A stretch of DNA of 64,000 nt from Gracilaria domingensis. Its lineage: Eukaryota; Rhodophyta; Florideophyceae; Gracilariales; Gracilariaceae. The notes under the pieces were generated by a model. The model worked only from the letters and a program-made list of their open reading frames with translations, ran no database searches and was not told the DNA's origin. A program made the translations under genes and the position numbers. Location of the stretch: the NCBI GenBank assembly GCA_022539475.1, contig VCMS01000099.1, forward strand, positions 124,001-188,000, read 5' to 3'. How positions within the stretch are numbered: the stretch's first letter is position 1; each line of letters begins with the position of its first letter. Below, piece after piece: positions 51,197-61,465 of the stretch.

Positions 51197-52945
51197 TCAA
51201 CGCAACGCTGCGCCACCCGCACCGCCGCCCGCCAGTGGCGAGAACAACCCGACGACCGACCCGGCGCCAGAGCCGACGCCCATGAATGAGCCGCCGGTAG
51301 CACCGAGGCCCCCGACCATCCCAACCCCACCAACGCCAACAGCCGCTGGCGTCGGCGTCGGCGTCGGCGTCGCCACTACTATCGACCCGACGCCAGCTCC
51401 CATCACGCCCGCCGTCGACCCCAGTCCGCCAACGAACGTACCCCCGGGTCGACTACACTGTTCCGGCACCGCGCACAGCGTGCCCAGTCCAATATCGAAC
51501 AGCGTCGGAACCAGCACCGCCTCCTTCACAACCTTGTTGTTCACCACAAACTGCAGCGACAACTCCTTGCCGCGCACACTCGGCGTCGCGCGCAGCACGT
51601 GGCATTTGTCGCACACACCGATCTTCTTACCGTCGTCGAGAAGGCGCGCGTGCGGCGGGTCGCGCTTCAGCGTGGCCGACGCGAACATACCTAACTTTGC
51701 GCCGCAATTCCCTTCAACGCCCTTCTTATTGCTCGTGGCGCCAAGGCCCACGGCGGGGCGCACGCCGAAAAACGCCTCCAGAGCCTGAGCGGCGTCCGAG
51801 TCTTCCGGGAAGTCGAACGACAACATGCCGCCCTTCCCGGAGCCCGGCGACAGCAAGCTGCTTCCGCTTACGCCGTTCCACGTCAGCCTCATTTGCTGTT
51901 TCGAGCGATGCTGCACCTCCGCCTTCACTGTCAGGTCCTTCACATCGATATCGCCGTCAAATACCCATTCCAACTTCCAGAACGCCCCAAGGCAAATCTT
52001 CCAAATCAAGATCTTCTTGCAGAAGCCTACTTTGGGAATTGCCCCTCGTACCAGCTCCCCTCGTTTCGAAAACTTGGCGCGTTTCGTCAGCGACAGGGCT
52101 ATCTCCGCGTCCGCCGAAAGCGATTGCTCCCATTCCACGCGCAATGGCTTGAATCTCAGTTTCACCTTTCTCACACTCGCCGAAAGCGAGAAGTCGTAGT
52201 CCAGCACGCCGCCCGAGAAAATCGTCTTCCTTGCCTTACTCGAGAACGACGGACGTTCCACGGTTACGAGAGAGTTGTTCTGGTCCAGCATTCGCGCAGT
52301 GAAAGAGCTTGCGAACATGGAAGCCACAGCCCCGTACTGGGGACTATCGCTGTACACAACCTCCGATGGTAGCGACGTTATCGAGCTCGGCTTCTCCGCA
52401 AACGTGAAGTCGATGCCGGAAATCGCGTCTTCACTGCCAATGATCATCATGTCCATCACCACCGACGTTCCTCTCATGCTCACCTCTCCAATCTCATAGA
52501 ACAGACCGTCATCGCCGATATCAATACCTTCCACAGGAAGCACAGCGCCGCAATACTTCTCCCAATCATCAGAATTGATGCCAAACGCAGCACCGCGTCG
52601 AAAATCAGTACTATCCAAGTTTGGCCCACTCAGCTCAATGGAAGCCTGGCGAGTGCTTGCATCTCGAGAACACGAAGATATTTGCACCCCGTCTTCTGCG
52701 AGTTCATCGAAAATCAGTACATCTTTCTTCAGCTCGATGCTGTATTCAAGCAAAAGCGGTTCGTCTCCTATGGGCTCTGAACCGGTGGAAGCCTGTGCTT
52801 GAGCAAGTTCCTGAGAGCTAACGATCGAAACTGCTTTGAGCGTGGAAATAGAGGTACCCGATGGACCGACGTGAAGCTTTGAAATGGCATTCACTTGGCA
52901 CAGTGTTGCCTGAAACAAGAAAAAAGAAAAAAGAAAGACACTCAT
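51197..52945 (-). CDS. Secreted protein of unknown family, 582 residues
   Basis: Single exon from ATG 52943-52945. A signal peptide (MSVFLFSFFLFQATLCQVNA) is followed by a beta-rich domain with blocks repeated in a decayed copy at 26621-27050 (VGFCKKILIWKICLGAFWK, EWVFDGDIDVKDLTV). A region with Cys pairs (GVCDKCHVLRATPS) leads to a 90-residue C-terminal tail of Gly, Val and Thr-Pro (ATPTPTPTPAAVGVG), encoded partly by a GTCGGC microsatellite. Family and function are unknown. The tail resembles cell-wall or matrix proteins. Codons are strongly G/C at third positions. Confidence 0.65.
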   Translation of the reverse strand: MSVFLFSFFLFQATLCQVNAISKLHVGPSGTSISTLKAVSIVSSQELAQAQASTGSEPIGDEPLLLEYSIELKKDVLIFDELAEDGVQISSCSRDASTRQASIELSGPNLDSTDFRRGAAFGINSDDWEKYCGAVLPVEGIDIGDDGLFYEIGEVSMRGTSVVMDMMIIGSEDAISGIDFTFAEKPSSITSLPSEVVYSDSPQYGAVASMFASSFTARMLDQNNSLVTVERPSFSSKARKTIFSGGVLDYDFSLSASVRKVKLRFKPLRVEWEQSLSADAEIALSLTKRAKFSKRGELVRGAIPKVGFCKKILIWKICLGAFWKLEWVFDGDIDVKDLTVKAEVQHRSKQQMRLTWNGVSGSSLLSPGSGKGGMLSFDFPEDSDAAQALEAFFGVRPAVGLGATSNKKGVEGNCGAKLGMFASATLKRDPPHARLLDDGKKIGVCDKCHVLRATPSVRGKELSLQFVVNNKVVKEAVLVPTLFDIGLGTLCAVPEQCSRPGGTFVGGLGSTAGVMGAGVGSIVVATPTPTPTPAAVGVGGVGMVGGLGATGGSFMGVGSGAGSVVGLFSPLAGGGAGGAALR

Positions 52946-53853
52946 TTTGGCTTACGCGCACTTTGTCTAGAATGTAGGAAATGCAGGTGATGAAGATGTC
53001 GTCCTTTCAAGAGACCTCAAAAAGCTAGGGTGGTGGAGATAAAGGTCGATATGAGAGCGAGCTGATGCCTTCAACAACTCTCTTCGGCGCCCTTTTTGTA
53101 CTGTCGTGAACAACGCATGTTCCTAAACTCCTGGTTCAGAGCAACGCTCTCTGTTTTGTTCCAGTCCCCGTTGTCTATTTTGACCCTCTTTCAAAACATG
53201 ACTACTCTCGGGGGGATTCTCGCAAATTCGAGCATCCTGGAGGCTTGAAACAATGTCGACGCAGGGTCGAAGAGGGTGTGGTGTACCGAGAGGAGCTGAC
53301 AACACTACAGAGGGGGATGCCTCTACCTGCCTACAAGGTTACTCGCTTCGCGATAGAAGCGGCAAAATCTCAGACTTTCGACTTCAGGAATATAGGTCTT
53401 CGAGACAAAAGAGCATGGCCATGCGTCGCATATGTAACACGCTCTCGATCCATCCCAGTTCAGCGTCTGTCCAAATTTAAACAAAATCAGGATCTTACGG
53501 AAATGAGGATAAGATATGCTCCCGTTGTTGGACAAAGCTTTCGGCACATCTTGAAGCTTACAACAGTGATAGGGTAGGAGGAGACATAAAGATATGATGT
53601 CATGCACTTGAAGGCCAGGATATTACCTTGGATCTGTAGTTGGCCCGTAGAGAATAACTTTAATATCCTTGTCTTTTGAGACCAAATACAGCATGCTATG
53701 TACACTAGGCAAAGCAACTTCGATTTTTGAAATTATGCTCGTTGCCCGCAGCGTGACATGTACGGTAAAGTAGCTTTGAAGGAATAACTTTAAGGTTGGC
53801 AGCAGATATGCTGTTCCTAAAATTGGAAACATAGAAATGTTGTCAACCTCAGC

Positions 53854-53885
53854 GATATACATACCCGAGCTCGGGTATGTATATC
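53854..53885. repeat. Perfect 32-bp palindrome without spacer
   Basis: The half-site GATATACATACCCGAG is followed at once by its exact reverse complement, centred on GAGCTC. It could be a protein-binding site for a symmetric dimer or the remnant of a foldback. Confidence 0.9.
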
Positions 53886-54378
53886 CACGACGAGCGTTAC
53901 TTTCTTCCGGTACGCCTTCGTTTGTGATCAAAGGATGCGTGCTTGTTAATTCACATGATACGTATCGGTACAAATTGTGACTTACAATGCAGTGCAAGCT
54001 TTGAAAAAAAAGGTTTTCATGGCTGCCATATGTTGGGTACGCACGAAGTCTCTCAAAGATGAGCATGTAGAACAGTGCAGCGCAGGAAAAAGGGCCTGAA
54101 TCTACCAAAGGTAGTTGCCCTTGTTCAAAGCAACAAATACATCGAGTTTCAGAAGAATATGAACAGCGCGTGCGGAAACCATTGAAGCTAAGAAGAACAC
54201 GTGCCCTCCGTTTTCCATGATGCGATAAGCTCTAGGAGTCGAGTAATGCAACCGTCGCGTTGTAATTTCTCCATCGCAGGTCATCTCCAACTTGCTCGGA
54301 AGGTGTAGGATTTTGATCGGCAAAGGGATAGCTAGTGCATTCTCGAGACTTCCCACCTGTCCTGAGCCGAGCCTGCTG

Positions 54379-54386
54379 TATAAATA
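54379..54386 (+). promoter_or_regulatory. TATA box (TATAAATA)
   Basis: Lies about 150 bases before the ATG of the small Cys/Gly-rich protein gene. Confidence 0.5.
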
Positions 54387-54533
54387 AAGAGAGGAGAGTG
54401 GTAGAGGCTCGAGGGTTTCCATTCGGTGCACTTCTCTTCCGAGTGTCAACTTTCTGCCTCCTATTTTGGCGTGTAAGACACCAAACGTTGTTCAAGACAT
54501 TTCTAGAGGGATATCAGTGGCGCCAATGACAGG

Positions 54534-54893
54534 ATGATGAAATTTGGAACTTCTCTTCCAGTTCTCGTGGTTTTGATTGTTTTCCTAGATCTCACTCGTC
54601 CTGCAGCAAGCGCTTCATGCGGCCTGTGTGGGAGGAACCACTGTGCTTGTGCCGAGCGGAAGGGTACCAGTCTTGTATTCACCAGATGTCAGAGACAGCC
54701 ACCTGGGTGCAACTGTGGAGACAAAAATGAAGATAGTTGTTATTTAAGCGTCGGAACCATCGGAAGTGGAACTGTGCATGGGACCTCTGTTGGTGGCGGT
54801 GGTGATGGTGCTGTTTTCGGTGGTGGTGGTGGTGGTAGTGCATTTGCCACTGGTGCATCTGCTGAAGCCCTTCCGGTGTCTGTGGATTCTTAA
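54534..54893 (+). CDS. Small secreted Cys-rich, Gly-tailed protein
   Basis: 119 residues (two Met codons in a row at 54534 and 54537). A signal peptide (KFGTSLPVLVVLIVFLDLTR) is followed by a Cys-rich segment with pairs CGLCGRNHCACAERKG and CNCGDKNEDSC, then a Gly-rich tail (GGGGDGAVFGGGGGGS). Eight Cys suggest four disulfide bonds in the secretory pathway. A decayed copy with several Cys lost lies at 61466-61637. Function unknown; small size and lineage-specific look suggest a defence or matrix peptide (inference). Confidence 0.65.
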   Translation: MMKFGTSLPVLVVLIVFLDLTRPAASASCGLCGRNHCACAERKGTSLVFTRCQRQPPGCNCGDKNEDSCYLSVGTIGSGTVHGTSVGGGGDGAVFGGGGGGSAFATGASAEALPVSVDS

Positions 54894-55184
54894 AATATTT
54901 AAGAGGCTTTCATATCTATGTAGAGAGAGGGAAGAAAGAGAATCATCGCCTCTTGCTTTCCAGTCATCTTCAGGAAAACTTGAAAGAATAAAAATTGTTT
55001 ATTTAAATTTAAATAATAGTAGCAAAGCTCCTACTGGTATAGGCGTAAATCTAATCTGGTGCTGATTAGCAACACTAACCTATTTTAAAAGGCTGTCTAC
55101 TTATATTTTGGCGACAATATCCCAAAATTTGGAACAGTCTCGTAGGCGACCGCCTATTTTTAGAATGGGCTTTATTTCTTCATA

Positions 55185-55330
55185 CAAGATAGAGCAAACC
55201 AATAAAAATATTAAAAAACATGCGCCGTGTCACACGGCGCATTCGCCCATCTTTTTGGACATAACCCCCACATTAGATCAATAGCAACCAACAAATTAAA
55301 TTTTCAGCAGAAAAAATTCCTTCCATGCAC
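55185..55330 (-). repeat. Dispersed AT-rich repeat with G/C hairpin, copy B
   Basis: Reverse complement shows the same order of blocks as 19710-19845. The hairpin ATGCGCCGTGT-C-ACACGGCGCAT (55220-55242) is perfect here, while copy A has a few changes. Confidence 0.65.
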
Positions 55331-55439
55331 ATTTTTGGGAGATGTTTCTAGGTAGTATCCAAAAGTAAGGCTACACGTAGCTTTGACTAACACGTTTCTC
55401 GAAAACACTTCCAGAAATTGGAAGTGTTTGATATGTGCC

Positions 55440-55953
55440 CAGGCCCGTTTTTGTGACTGACTGACTAGCATATGCAATAAAATTCTAGTCATATTTAGTC
55501 ATTTACAGTACACATGGCCACCAACACACGTGTGACATTCAAAAGCACTCATAATCCTAAACGTATGCAACATAATAGCTTAAATGGTTTTCAAACTAAG
55601 TTTTGGTTTTATTTTCACTGAAAATAGTTTACATAGTTAAAAAGTTGGTACGCTATCCCTTTTTCTGATTACTTTTGCGTTTGTTTTCAATTTCTTGCTC
55701 ATTTTTAAAAATGTTTTAAGCACTTTGAAGTTTGAATTAACATTCTTTAGAACGAATATACATAGTTAGAGCCGAAGCAAGCTGATATGTATACTTATAT
55801 ATCTGAAACCAAGAGCAGTGCAGTTTAATTTCCAGGCAATCACACCTAGAAAAAGGGCAAAAAATTTGTGACTAAACATGACTGACTACGAATTTTATTG
55901 AGTGACTTTGACGTTTCGACTTTGTTAAATATCTAGTCACAAATACGGCCCTG
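55440..55953. mobile_element. hAT-type miniature inverted-repeat element (514 bp)
   Basis: It starts CAGGCCCGTTTTTGTGACT and ends with the inverse of CAGGGCCGTATTTGTGACTA. The inner parts of the arms also match (GAATTTTATTG and TATTTAGTCAT type blocks). It is flanked by a perfect 8-bp duplication TATGTGCC (55432-55439 and 55954-55961). CAGGG-like ends and 8-bp duplications are typical of hAT transposons. There is no ORF, so it is non-autonomous. Confidence 0.88.
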
Positions 55954-56048
55954 TATGTGCCACATAGCTCACAACAAATAGAATTTGTCGTCAAACTACT
56001 GTTTCCTTAGAAAAAAGGATTTCTTTAATTTTATTTATATAGAAGTAA

Positions 56049-56397
56049 ATATTTGCATAATGTACATTCGAGCTTACAGAAATAAATCTGATTTGGAATT
56101 ATTTCGTTGATTGGTCTTTGTAAGAAGTCTCTGAACAGAAGTTCAACAAATATGTAGCAAAGCATTTAGAAATGAAATTTAGATCTCTGTCTAAGCAAAT
56201 GACCAAGATATTTGCATAATGTACATTCGAGCTTACAAAAATAAATCTGATTTGGAATTATTTCGTTGACTGGTCTTTGTAAGAAGTCTCTGAACAGAAG
56301 TTCAACAAATATGTAGCAAAGCATTTAGAAATGAAATTCATTTGCTTAGACAGAGATCTAAATGAAATTTAGATCTCTGTCTAAGCAAATGACCAAG
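56049..56397. repeat. 159-bp tandem duplication with a foldback in copy 2
   Basis: Copy 1 is 56049-56207 and copy 2 starts at 56208. The copies are nearly identical. Near the end of copy 2 an inverted copy of its own last 25 bases is inserted, giving a hairpin with perfect 25-bp arms (56339-56363 and 56367-56391). Confidence 0.9.
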
Positions 56398-57298
56398 AGA
56401 ATCGCATTAAGTTTTGAATGCGTATACATAATAGAAAAATCAGTATTGATTAAAAATAGATAGATATATATCCTCCTTTCTGCATGTTTTGCAACAACTA
56501 ATCTGAGGTTCTTTTTCTTTTACATTTAGTTTTAATTTTCAGAAGAACTGTTGTAAACAAGGAAGCTTCTAAGCTCTATTGCTAAAGCATTCTACTATTT
56601 TATGTTTGTCATTGCTTACAGAAAAATATAGTTCTGAGAGCTTAAAATGCATTAGAAACTAAATCTGTAAATTGTCAGCTCAGTAAGTAAGGATAAAGAA
56701 AACCTTCAATGGAATACCTTGACAACAATTTCTTTCTTTCTATAATGTAAGGACCGTTTTTCTACAGATTAAACCTCTCTCTGGAGGAGCTTTGCGACCT
56801 ATTCTTTGAGAAGCATGCTTCTCGAAGCTCTGATTCTAAAACAAATGTATTCCACTTCAAATAAGTTTAATTTAACAGAATTAATTTGCATTGCTGAGGG
56901 GCTGTGTTCCGTAGACGCGCGCCCTATGGGCACGTCTCCCGCAAAAACCGGAACATCTTCTTGTGATGTCGACGGTATCGCTTTCGACAAAAACGAAACC
57001 GCCAAGGCTTGCTTAGCATGACCTTTTTTGACGTTTCCTTTTTGCCAGTTTGCTGTATTCCATTTGGCCCAGCACGGACTGCACCTTCGATTGATCACGT
57101 ACCGAGGTTGCGTGCAAAGCCTTGACAATATCAATGATCGTGAACATTATTTGACGCGTGGCAATCCCCTCTTTGGCTCCGTATCACCATCCCTGTGCTC
57201 CAGAAAAACCCTCATAGAGAATAGGTTCCCCGGGGCCGAGTCGCTATGGACTGAGTCGTGCGAGCACGTGCTTCCTGATTTCGCTCTGAGCGCCGCTG

Positions 57299-57306
57299 TA
57301 TAAAAG
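57299..57306 (+). promoter_or_regulatory. TATA box (TATAAAAG)
   Basis: A canonical TATAAAAG, 113 bases before ATG 57419. Confidence 0.6.
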
Positions 57307-57418
57307 GAGCGACGATACATGAATAGCTCGTCGAGAATCCCCTCACCCCACTTGAGTGATTCTTCATCGTCAGAAAAGCTGCCATACATCCACCGCTTCT
57401 ACTAGACTACAGTGCGAA

Positions 57419-57811
57419 ATGGCATCCCTCAATGAATACCGTGCTATTCCTGTTGGCGAGCCATCAAACGTCTCCCAGCTCTCTTCCTCGGCTAGAAACA
57501 AAACCTGGACTTACATCATCGGAGCGGTTGTGCTGGTGGTCAGCACCGCTCTCGTCACTGCCCACGTTACGACCGGCCTAGGCATCCGCGCAGCACCTTA
57601 TGGGGTGCGTAGCGTATCCAGCTACACTCCGTCTCGCTTTCTGGATAACGACAGAGCCACCACGGCCATCGGCGGTTTGGTGTACGATGAAGCGTATTTG
57701 AACAAAGTCCGCGGTGTGGTTGAGGAAATATGCTCCTCTATCAAGTACGTCGCTTGTCGTTACTCCAGTGCTAAGTCCACGGACTGGTGCCAGATCTGCA
57801 TGCTTCAGTAG
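57419..57811 (+). CDS. Small single-pass membrane protein
   Basis: 130 residues from ATG 57419. A polar N-terminus of about 28 residues precedes one membrane helix (TWTYIIGAVVLVVSTALVTA), then a C-terminal part with four Cys in the last 30 residues (EICSSIKYVACR, WCQICMLQ). The topology resembles a type II or signal-anchor protein. Family unknown. A strong TATA box supports the gene being real. Confidence 0.55.
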   Translation: MASLNEYRAIPVGEPSNVSQLSSSARNKTWTYIIGAVVLVVSTALVTAHVTTGLGIRAAPYGVRSVSSYTPSRFLDNDRATTAIGGLVYDEAYLNKVRGVVEEICSSIKYVACRYSSAKSTDWCQICMLQ

Positions 57812-58427
57812 ACACCATTTGTTAAGGTCAAAATGATGCCAGAGCTACCGTTGATAATCCTCTCGAAGCAAACTGATTTCTGGGCGAAACTCAACCAGCA
57901 TGGTACGGATGGAAACAAGTGCAAACCAAAGTCTGCGAGTTGTGCAATCGATGGCACTAAGAACTTTTTGAGCTTTATATTGTTATATCCTTGCAATAAA
58001 AAAAAAGTTGTGTAGTATCGTTTCACACTGCGACAGCAGAGTCTGTTCTGGCGACCAACGCTCAGAGCGGAGTATCGCTCGAGAAAGAAGCTTCTCCAGG
58101 CGCTGATCTTGTACAGATCTCATAGCTCGTGAGAATAGGCAGATCTGATCAACTCGATAAAGTGGAAATAAAATTTTGAGATTTCAAATTCAAATCAGTT
58201 CCCATGGAAATCCATTGATGTTGTACGAAGCTTCAAATATGTTTTTGAAGCCGAAAATCTTTTGAGATTTCAAGTTTTGTCTTCAACTGATACACGTGGC
58301 ATTCCGTGTATTAGAAATTAAAAATAATTTGGAAAACAATTACGAAAAACAGAGGTACGCGAGTAAACTCGTGTACACGACGAGCAGTGGGGCATTTGTC
58401 AGTGAAAAAATCGGGATTCTGATACTG
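57812..58427. other. No gene seen
   Basis: 3' side of the membrane-protein gene and left flank of the Harbinger element. AATAAA occurs near 57995, a possible polyadenylation signal of the gene upstream. Confidence 0.4.
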
Positions 58428-58466
58428 GGAGCATCCTGAAACCGCAAAAACGTATTTTGTTCGAGG

Positions 58467-58506
58467 CGCAAAGTCACGATTTGAACGCCCAGCGTGACTT
58501 TGCGCT
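58467..58506. repeat. Subterminal hairpin of the Harbinger element
   Basis: GCGCAAAGTCACG is mirrored by CGTGACTTTGCGC around a 14-base loop, close to the left end; it may be a transposase-binding site. Confidence 0.7.
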
Positions 58507-58890
58507 TGCGGTTGAGCCCAACTCGTTCAGCGTGCTCGCCCCGCTCACCCAGTTTTGCTGCCGTCGCAAACACGTTCTTTCTGAGCGCGTGCTCTCCCGA
58601 TGTGAATACGACTGGGCTTCTCTGTCTGCGCGGCATCTTTTCATCGCGTTCGTTCCGCTGCCCCTTTCGTTCGGTGGGCCATCGTTTTGTGATGGATTCA
58701 GATCACCGTCTTCACCTCAACCGAAGCAAGATACTTGCGTGCCCGACAGCCAACACCCTCGAAGCCTAAGGCAACGGGTACGATTTCCGCACTTATTTCA
58801 ACCTGCAAAAACGCTGAAGAACAATCATCTGACATCTATGCCTTCCCTGCCTCCATTGCCGTCTATCAATCTCTGCATTTCACGAACATC

Positions 58891-60048
58891 ATGGACCACG
58901 CTTCTTCTCCTCAGCAGACAGGTTCTCTGCAAGAAGAATTGAACCATGGTTTGCGTTCAGGTGCTCCGTCTTTCTCGGAAGCATCAAGGAGAGCACGACC
59001 TGCAATGGCCTCTGTGCCCTCTCTTCTAAACGATGATTTCGATGGGGATGAGATCGAGCCTGTTGAGACACAGCAGACTCTCGAAGACAATGCCTCCGCA
59101 CCGCAACGCAGCCAACCAGAACCAGTTTCTACCACTGCCGGGCCAAGGTTCAGGGCATCTCTTGCACGCCTAAATCGCAATCGCATCAACAATGGCAATT
59201 GCACAATCAGAAGTGTGCGAAGGCCCCCGATACAGCGTACGCAAAGAGGAGGCAGAGGTGGTCACGTCGTTCGTCAGCACCGCGGTTACGGTTTTTCAAT
59301 CGAAGAGAACCTTAGCTTCCTCACTTTGATTGGGAACATCCTGCCCATGAGCCCTAACGAGTGGGATTTGGTGGCTGCGGAGCACGAAAAGAAGTATAGA
59401 GAGTACAAAAGAACACCGGAGTCGTTGCGCCGAAAGTTCAACAGCCTTCACCGTACGAAGATGTTCACGGGAGCGCCGAATTGCCCGCCGGATGTAGCAA
59501 AGGCCAAGAAGGTGTACGAGGACCTTCGAACAGTGTGTGAGACAATGGACGGAACAGAAGATGTTAATATTCCAGAGATTAGCGGCGAGGATGGTACTAC
59601 TCTCAATGCGGTGCCTGATGATCCCCCAATCGCAGTTGAAGAAGCAGCGGAGCCAGGGACGAGTAACGCCTTGGGAACACAGCCGAGCATTGATCATGCA
59701 CTTGACGGTGGGCCTGGGTATAGCAACAACGTTGTGTTCAGCGCTGCAAATCGTTCTCATCCGCTCGTCGCTTTGCGGGGGAGACGAACAGCTCAACGAA
59801 ACAGCGACGACATGTTTCAAATGTATAATTTATCGGTAATGGAAGAGAGACGTCGACGTCAGGAAATATGGGAGGAGCAGCAAAAGCAAAACGCGAGGCG
59901 TGAAGCGCGCGAGCTAAGGAGAGAAGAGAGAGAAGACCGCCGTTTTAATCGATTGATGGACATGATGGTCTTTCATATGACAGGACAACGCCCTAATATA
60001 ATTAACGAGCCAACCCAATCTTTACCTTCTGCAAGTGAGATAGAGTAG
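58891..60048 (+). CDS. Harbinger Myb/SANT-like DNA-binding protein
   Basis: 385 residues from ATG 58891 (an upstream in-frame extension to 58735 is possible). Residues about 125-200 contain FSIEENLSFLTLIGNILP, NEWDLVAAEHEKKY, RTPESLRRKFNSLHRTK and PPDVAKAKKVYEDL, the Myb/SANT-like trihelix pattern of the second Harbinger protein. That protein helps import the transposase and binds the element ends. The C-terminal region is a highly charged helix (MEERRRRQEIWEEQQKQ). It is intact. Confidence 0.8.
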   Translation: MDHASSPQQTGSLQEELNHGLRSGAPSFSEASRRARPAMASVPSLLNDDFDGDEIEPVETQQTLEDNASAPQRSQPEPVSTTAGPRFRASLARLNRNRINNGNCTIRSVRRPPIQRTQRGGRGGHVVRQHRGYGFSIEENLSFLTLIGNILPMSPNEWDLVAAEHEKKYREYKRTPESLRRKFNSLHRTKMFTGAPNCPPDVAKAKKVYEDLRTVCETMDGTEDVNIPEISGEDGTTLNAVPDDPPIAVEEAAEPGTSNALGTQPSIDHALDGGPGYSNNVVFSAANRSHPLVALRGRRTAQRNSDDMFQMYNLSVMEERRRRQEIWEEQQKQNARREARELRREEREDRRFNRLMDMMVFHMTGQRPNIINEPTQSLPSASEIE

Positions 60049-60059
60049 ACAACGTATCT

Positions 60060-61211
60060 TCATGTTGCACTCAATTGAGAGAACAGACTGGAAGGGTTCT
60101 CCACCAATGCCTCGGAGAACACAGTTCTAATTTGGTTAAGACCAACACGTCTGGTTCGAACGTTAAACAGCAGAACCAAGCTCTGCAGAAGTAAACCTCG
60201 CTCTCCCCTTTCCTCGAACCTCACTCTGTCTTTCACTCGAGGAAAAGCAGACTGAAAGGCACGCATACCCCACTCAGCGCTCTAACGCAATGATGTCGCC
60301 TGATCAGCCGCTAGAAAGCCTCTGCGCGTACCATCGCACGTATTGCCACTCTTCACTAAAAATTCATGCCTAGACTGGGCAAACGCGGCGTCAATAACGC
60401 ACAGACCTCCGTGTGCTTGAAAAGCGCCTTGTAGCGCCTGATAAACTCCCGTTATCTCTGCAATACAAGAGTCATGCATAGAACCGGGTGCATTCAAACC
60501 GCATGAGATGATTGTTCCACACGGTGAAAATACTAGAACATTTCCAACGTAATGGTCGTGTGTCCAACCGTTGTAGTACCGGTTTTGGATCGCATCGTCG
60601 CCACTTACTTGAAGCTTTACCTTCAAGCCATCTGCGAAACAGAAAACCCCACGAAGCGCCGGATAAAATGATTCTATTTGTGCTTTGTAACTCTCAATCT
60701 CTTGCATCGAGGGCATGCAAACCCCACCAAGATTGTTCCTTCGTAAAATTCGAATGACAATTAGTCGTGCAAAGCGAATGAACAGAGACATGACGCTCGC
60801 CGTACAGCCAAAAATTAGCGAGAGGTTCGAGCTAGATCCTCTTGTTCGTGTGTGCGCCAAAAGTAAACCTAAAGCATTTTGGGAGTTCAACGATCTTGGG
60901 CGGCCAATATTGGAGACCATTTTGATCTTGATATATCCATCGTCGGTATATGGCGTTAAGCGGTCATAGTATGGTTGGAAGAGTTGAAGTAGATAGTTGA
61001 ATGCTGAATGATCCATTCCTGTGAGCGTTATTAAAGATTGGTTGCATCCAGAACGAAACAAGAATTCAAAAGGAGAGGATGCTGGTTGAATTAACGCGCG
61101 ACGAGAAATGCGACTTTGGCGGATTTGTCTGTCGTACGCGGAAAGGCCTCCGTAGAAGTCATCATCATTGATGCTCATCATCAAAAGCAAAACATGTTTA
61201 GGGGAGAGCAT
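60060..61211 (-). pseudogene. PIF/Harbinger transposase with one in-frame amber stop
   Basis: 309 codons (60282-61211), then TAG, and 74 more codons in the same frame ending at 60060. DDE_4-type blocks: GVFCFADGLKVKLQ (first Asp), YYNGWTHDHYVGNVLVFS, LNAPGSMHDS (second Asp) and LCVIDAAF (third acidic position). After the stop the frame continues SAEWGMRAFQSAFPRVKDRV and RTRRVGLNQIRTVF, the usual C-terminus. The transposase is thus complete except for a single nonsense codon (60282-60284). Confidence 0.8.
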
Positions 61212-61465
61212 GATTAGAATAATGGCCGAGAAAGTGAGAGCTTGAGATAGATTGTCTTTTCCGCGATAGGTTGGAAGAGCAATGTGATCGAGGAGATGAG
61301 GTATGTGGCAACGTCGAGATGAATAACAGACTGAGAAAAACTCTTAAAATGATTGTTTATTTGCGTTCAAGGTTTGTGCTTTTGGTGTTTCAGGAAGGCT
61401 TATGAATCGCAAATGCACAAACGCACACAATGCGATTTTGCGCGTTTGGTGTTTCAGGATGCTCC

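Larger units (their letters stand above)
53623..54449 (-). pseudogene. Possible decayed minus-strand gene
   Basis: Two abutting frames (54102-54449 and 53623-54108), together about 275 codons, read as protein-like sequence (YLYSRLGSGQVGSLENALA; AALFYMLIFERLRAYPTYG). They are in different phases and overlap by a few bases, suggesting one frame change. No family recognised. It contains the perfect palindrome at 53854-53885 and overlaps the promoter of the gene at 54534. Confidence 0.25.
54894..57298. other. Second AT-rich island, no genes
   Basis: Mostly A/T-rich with no convincing frames. It holds an inverted copy of the repeat at 19710-19845, a hAT-type miniature element (55440-55953) and a tandem duplication with a foldback (56049-56397). 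Confidence 0.6.
58428..61465. mobile_element. PIF/Harbinger DNA transposon
   Basis: The ends are perfect 15-bp inverted repeats GGAGCATCCTGAAAC (58428-58442 and 61451-61465), each flanked by the direct repeat TACTG (58423-58427 and 61466-61470). Inside are the two expected genes: a Myb/SANT-like protein and a DDE transposase, convergently arranged. The terminal motif recurs subterminally on the right (TTTGGTGTTTCAGGA near 61381). Harbinger duplications are usually 3 bp, so 5 matching bases are notable. The right end lies in the decayed Cys-rich paralogue. Confidence 0.88.
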
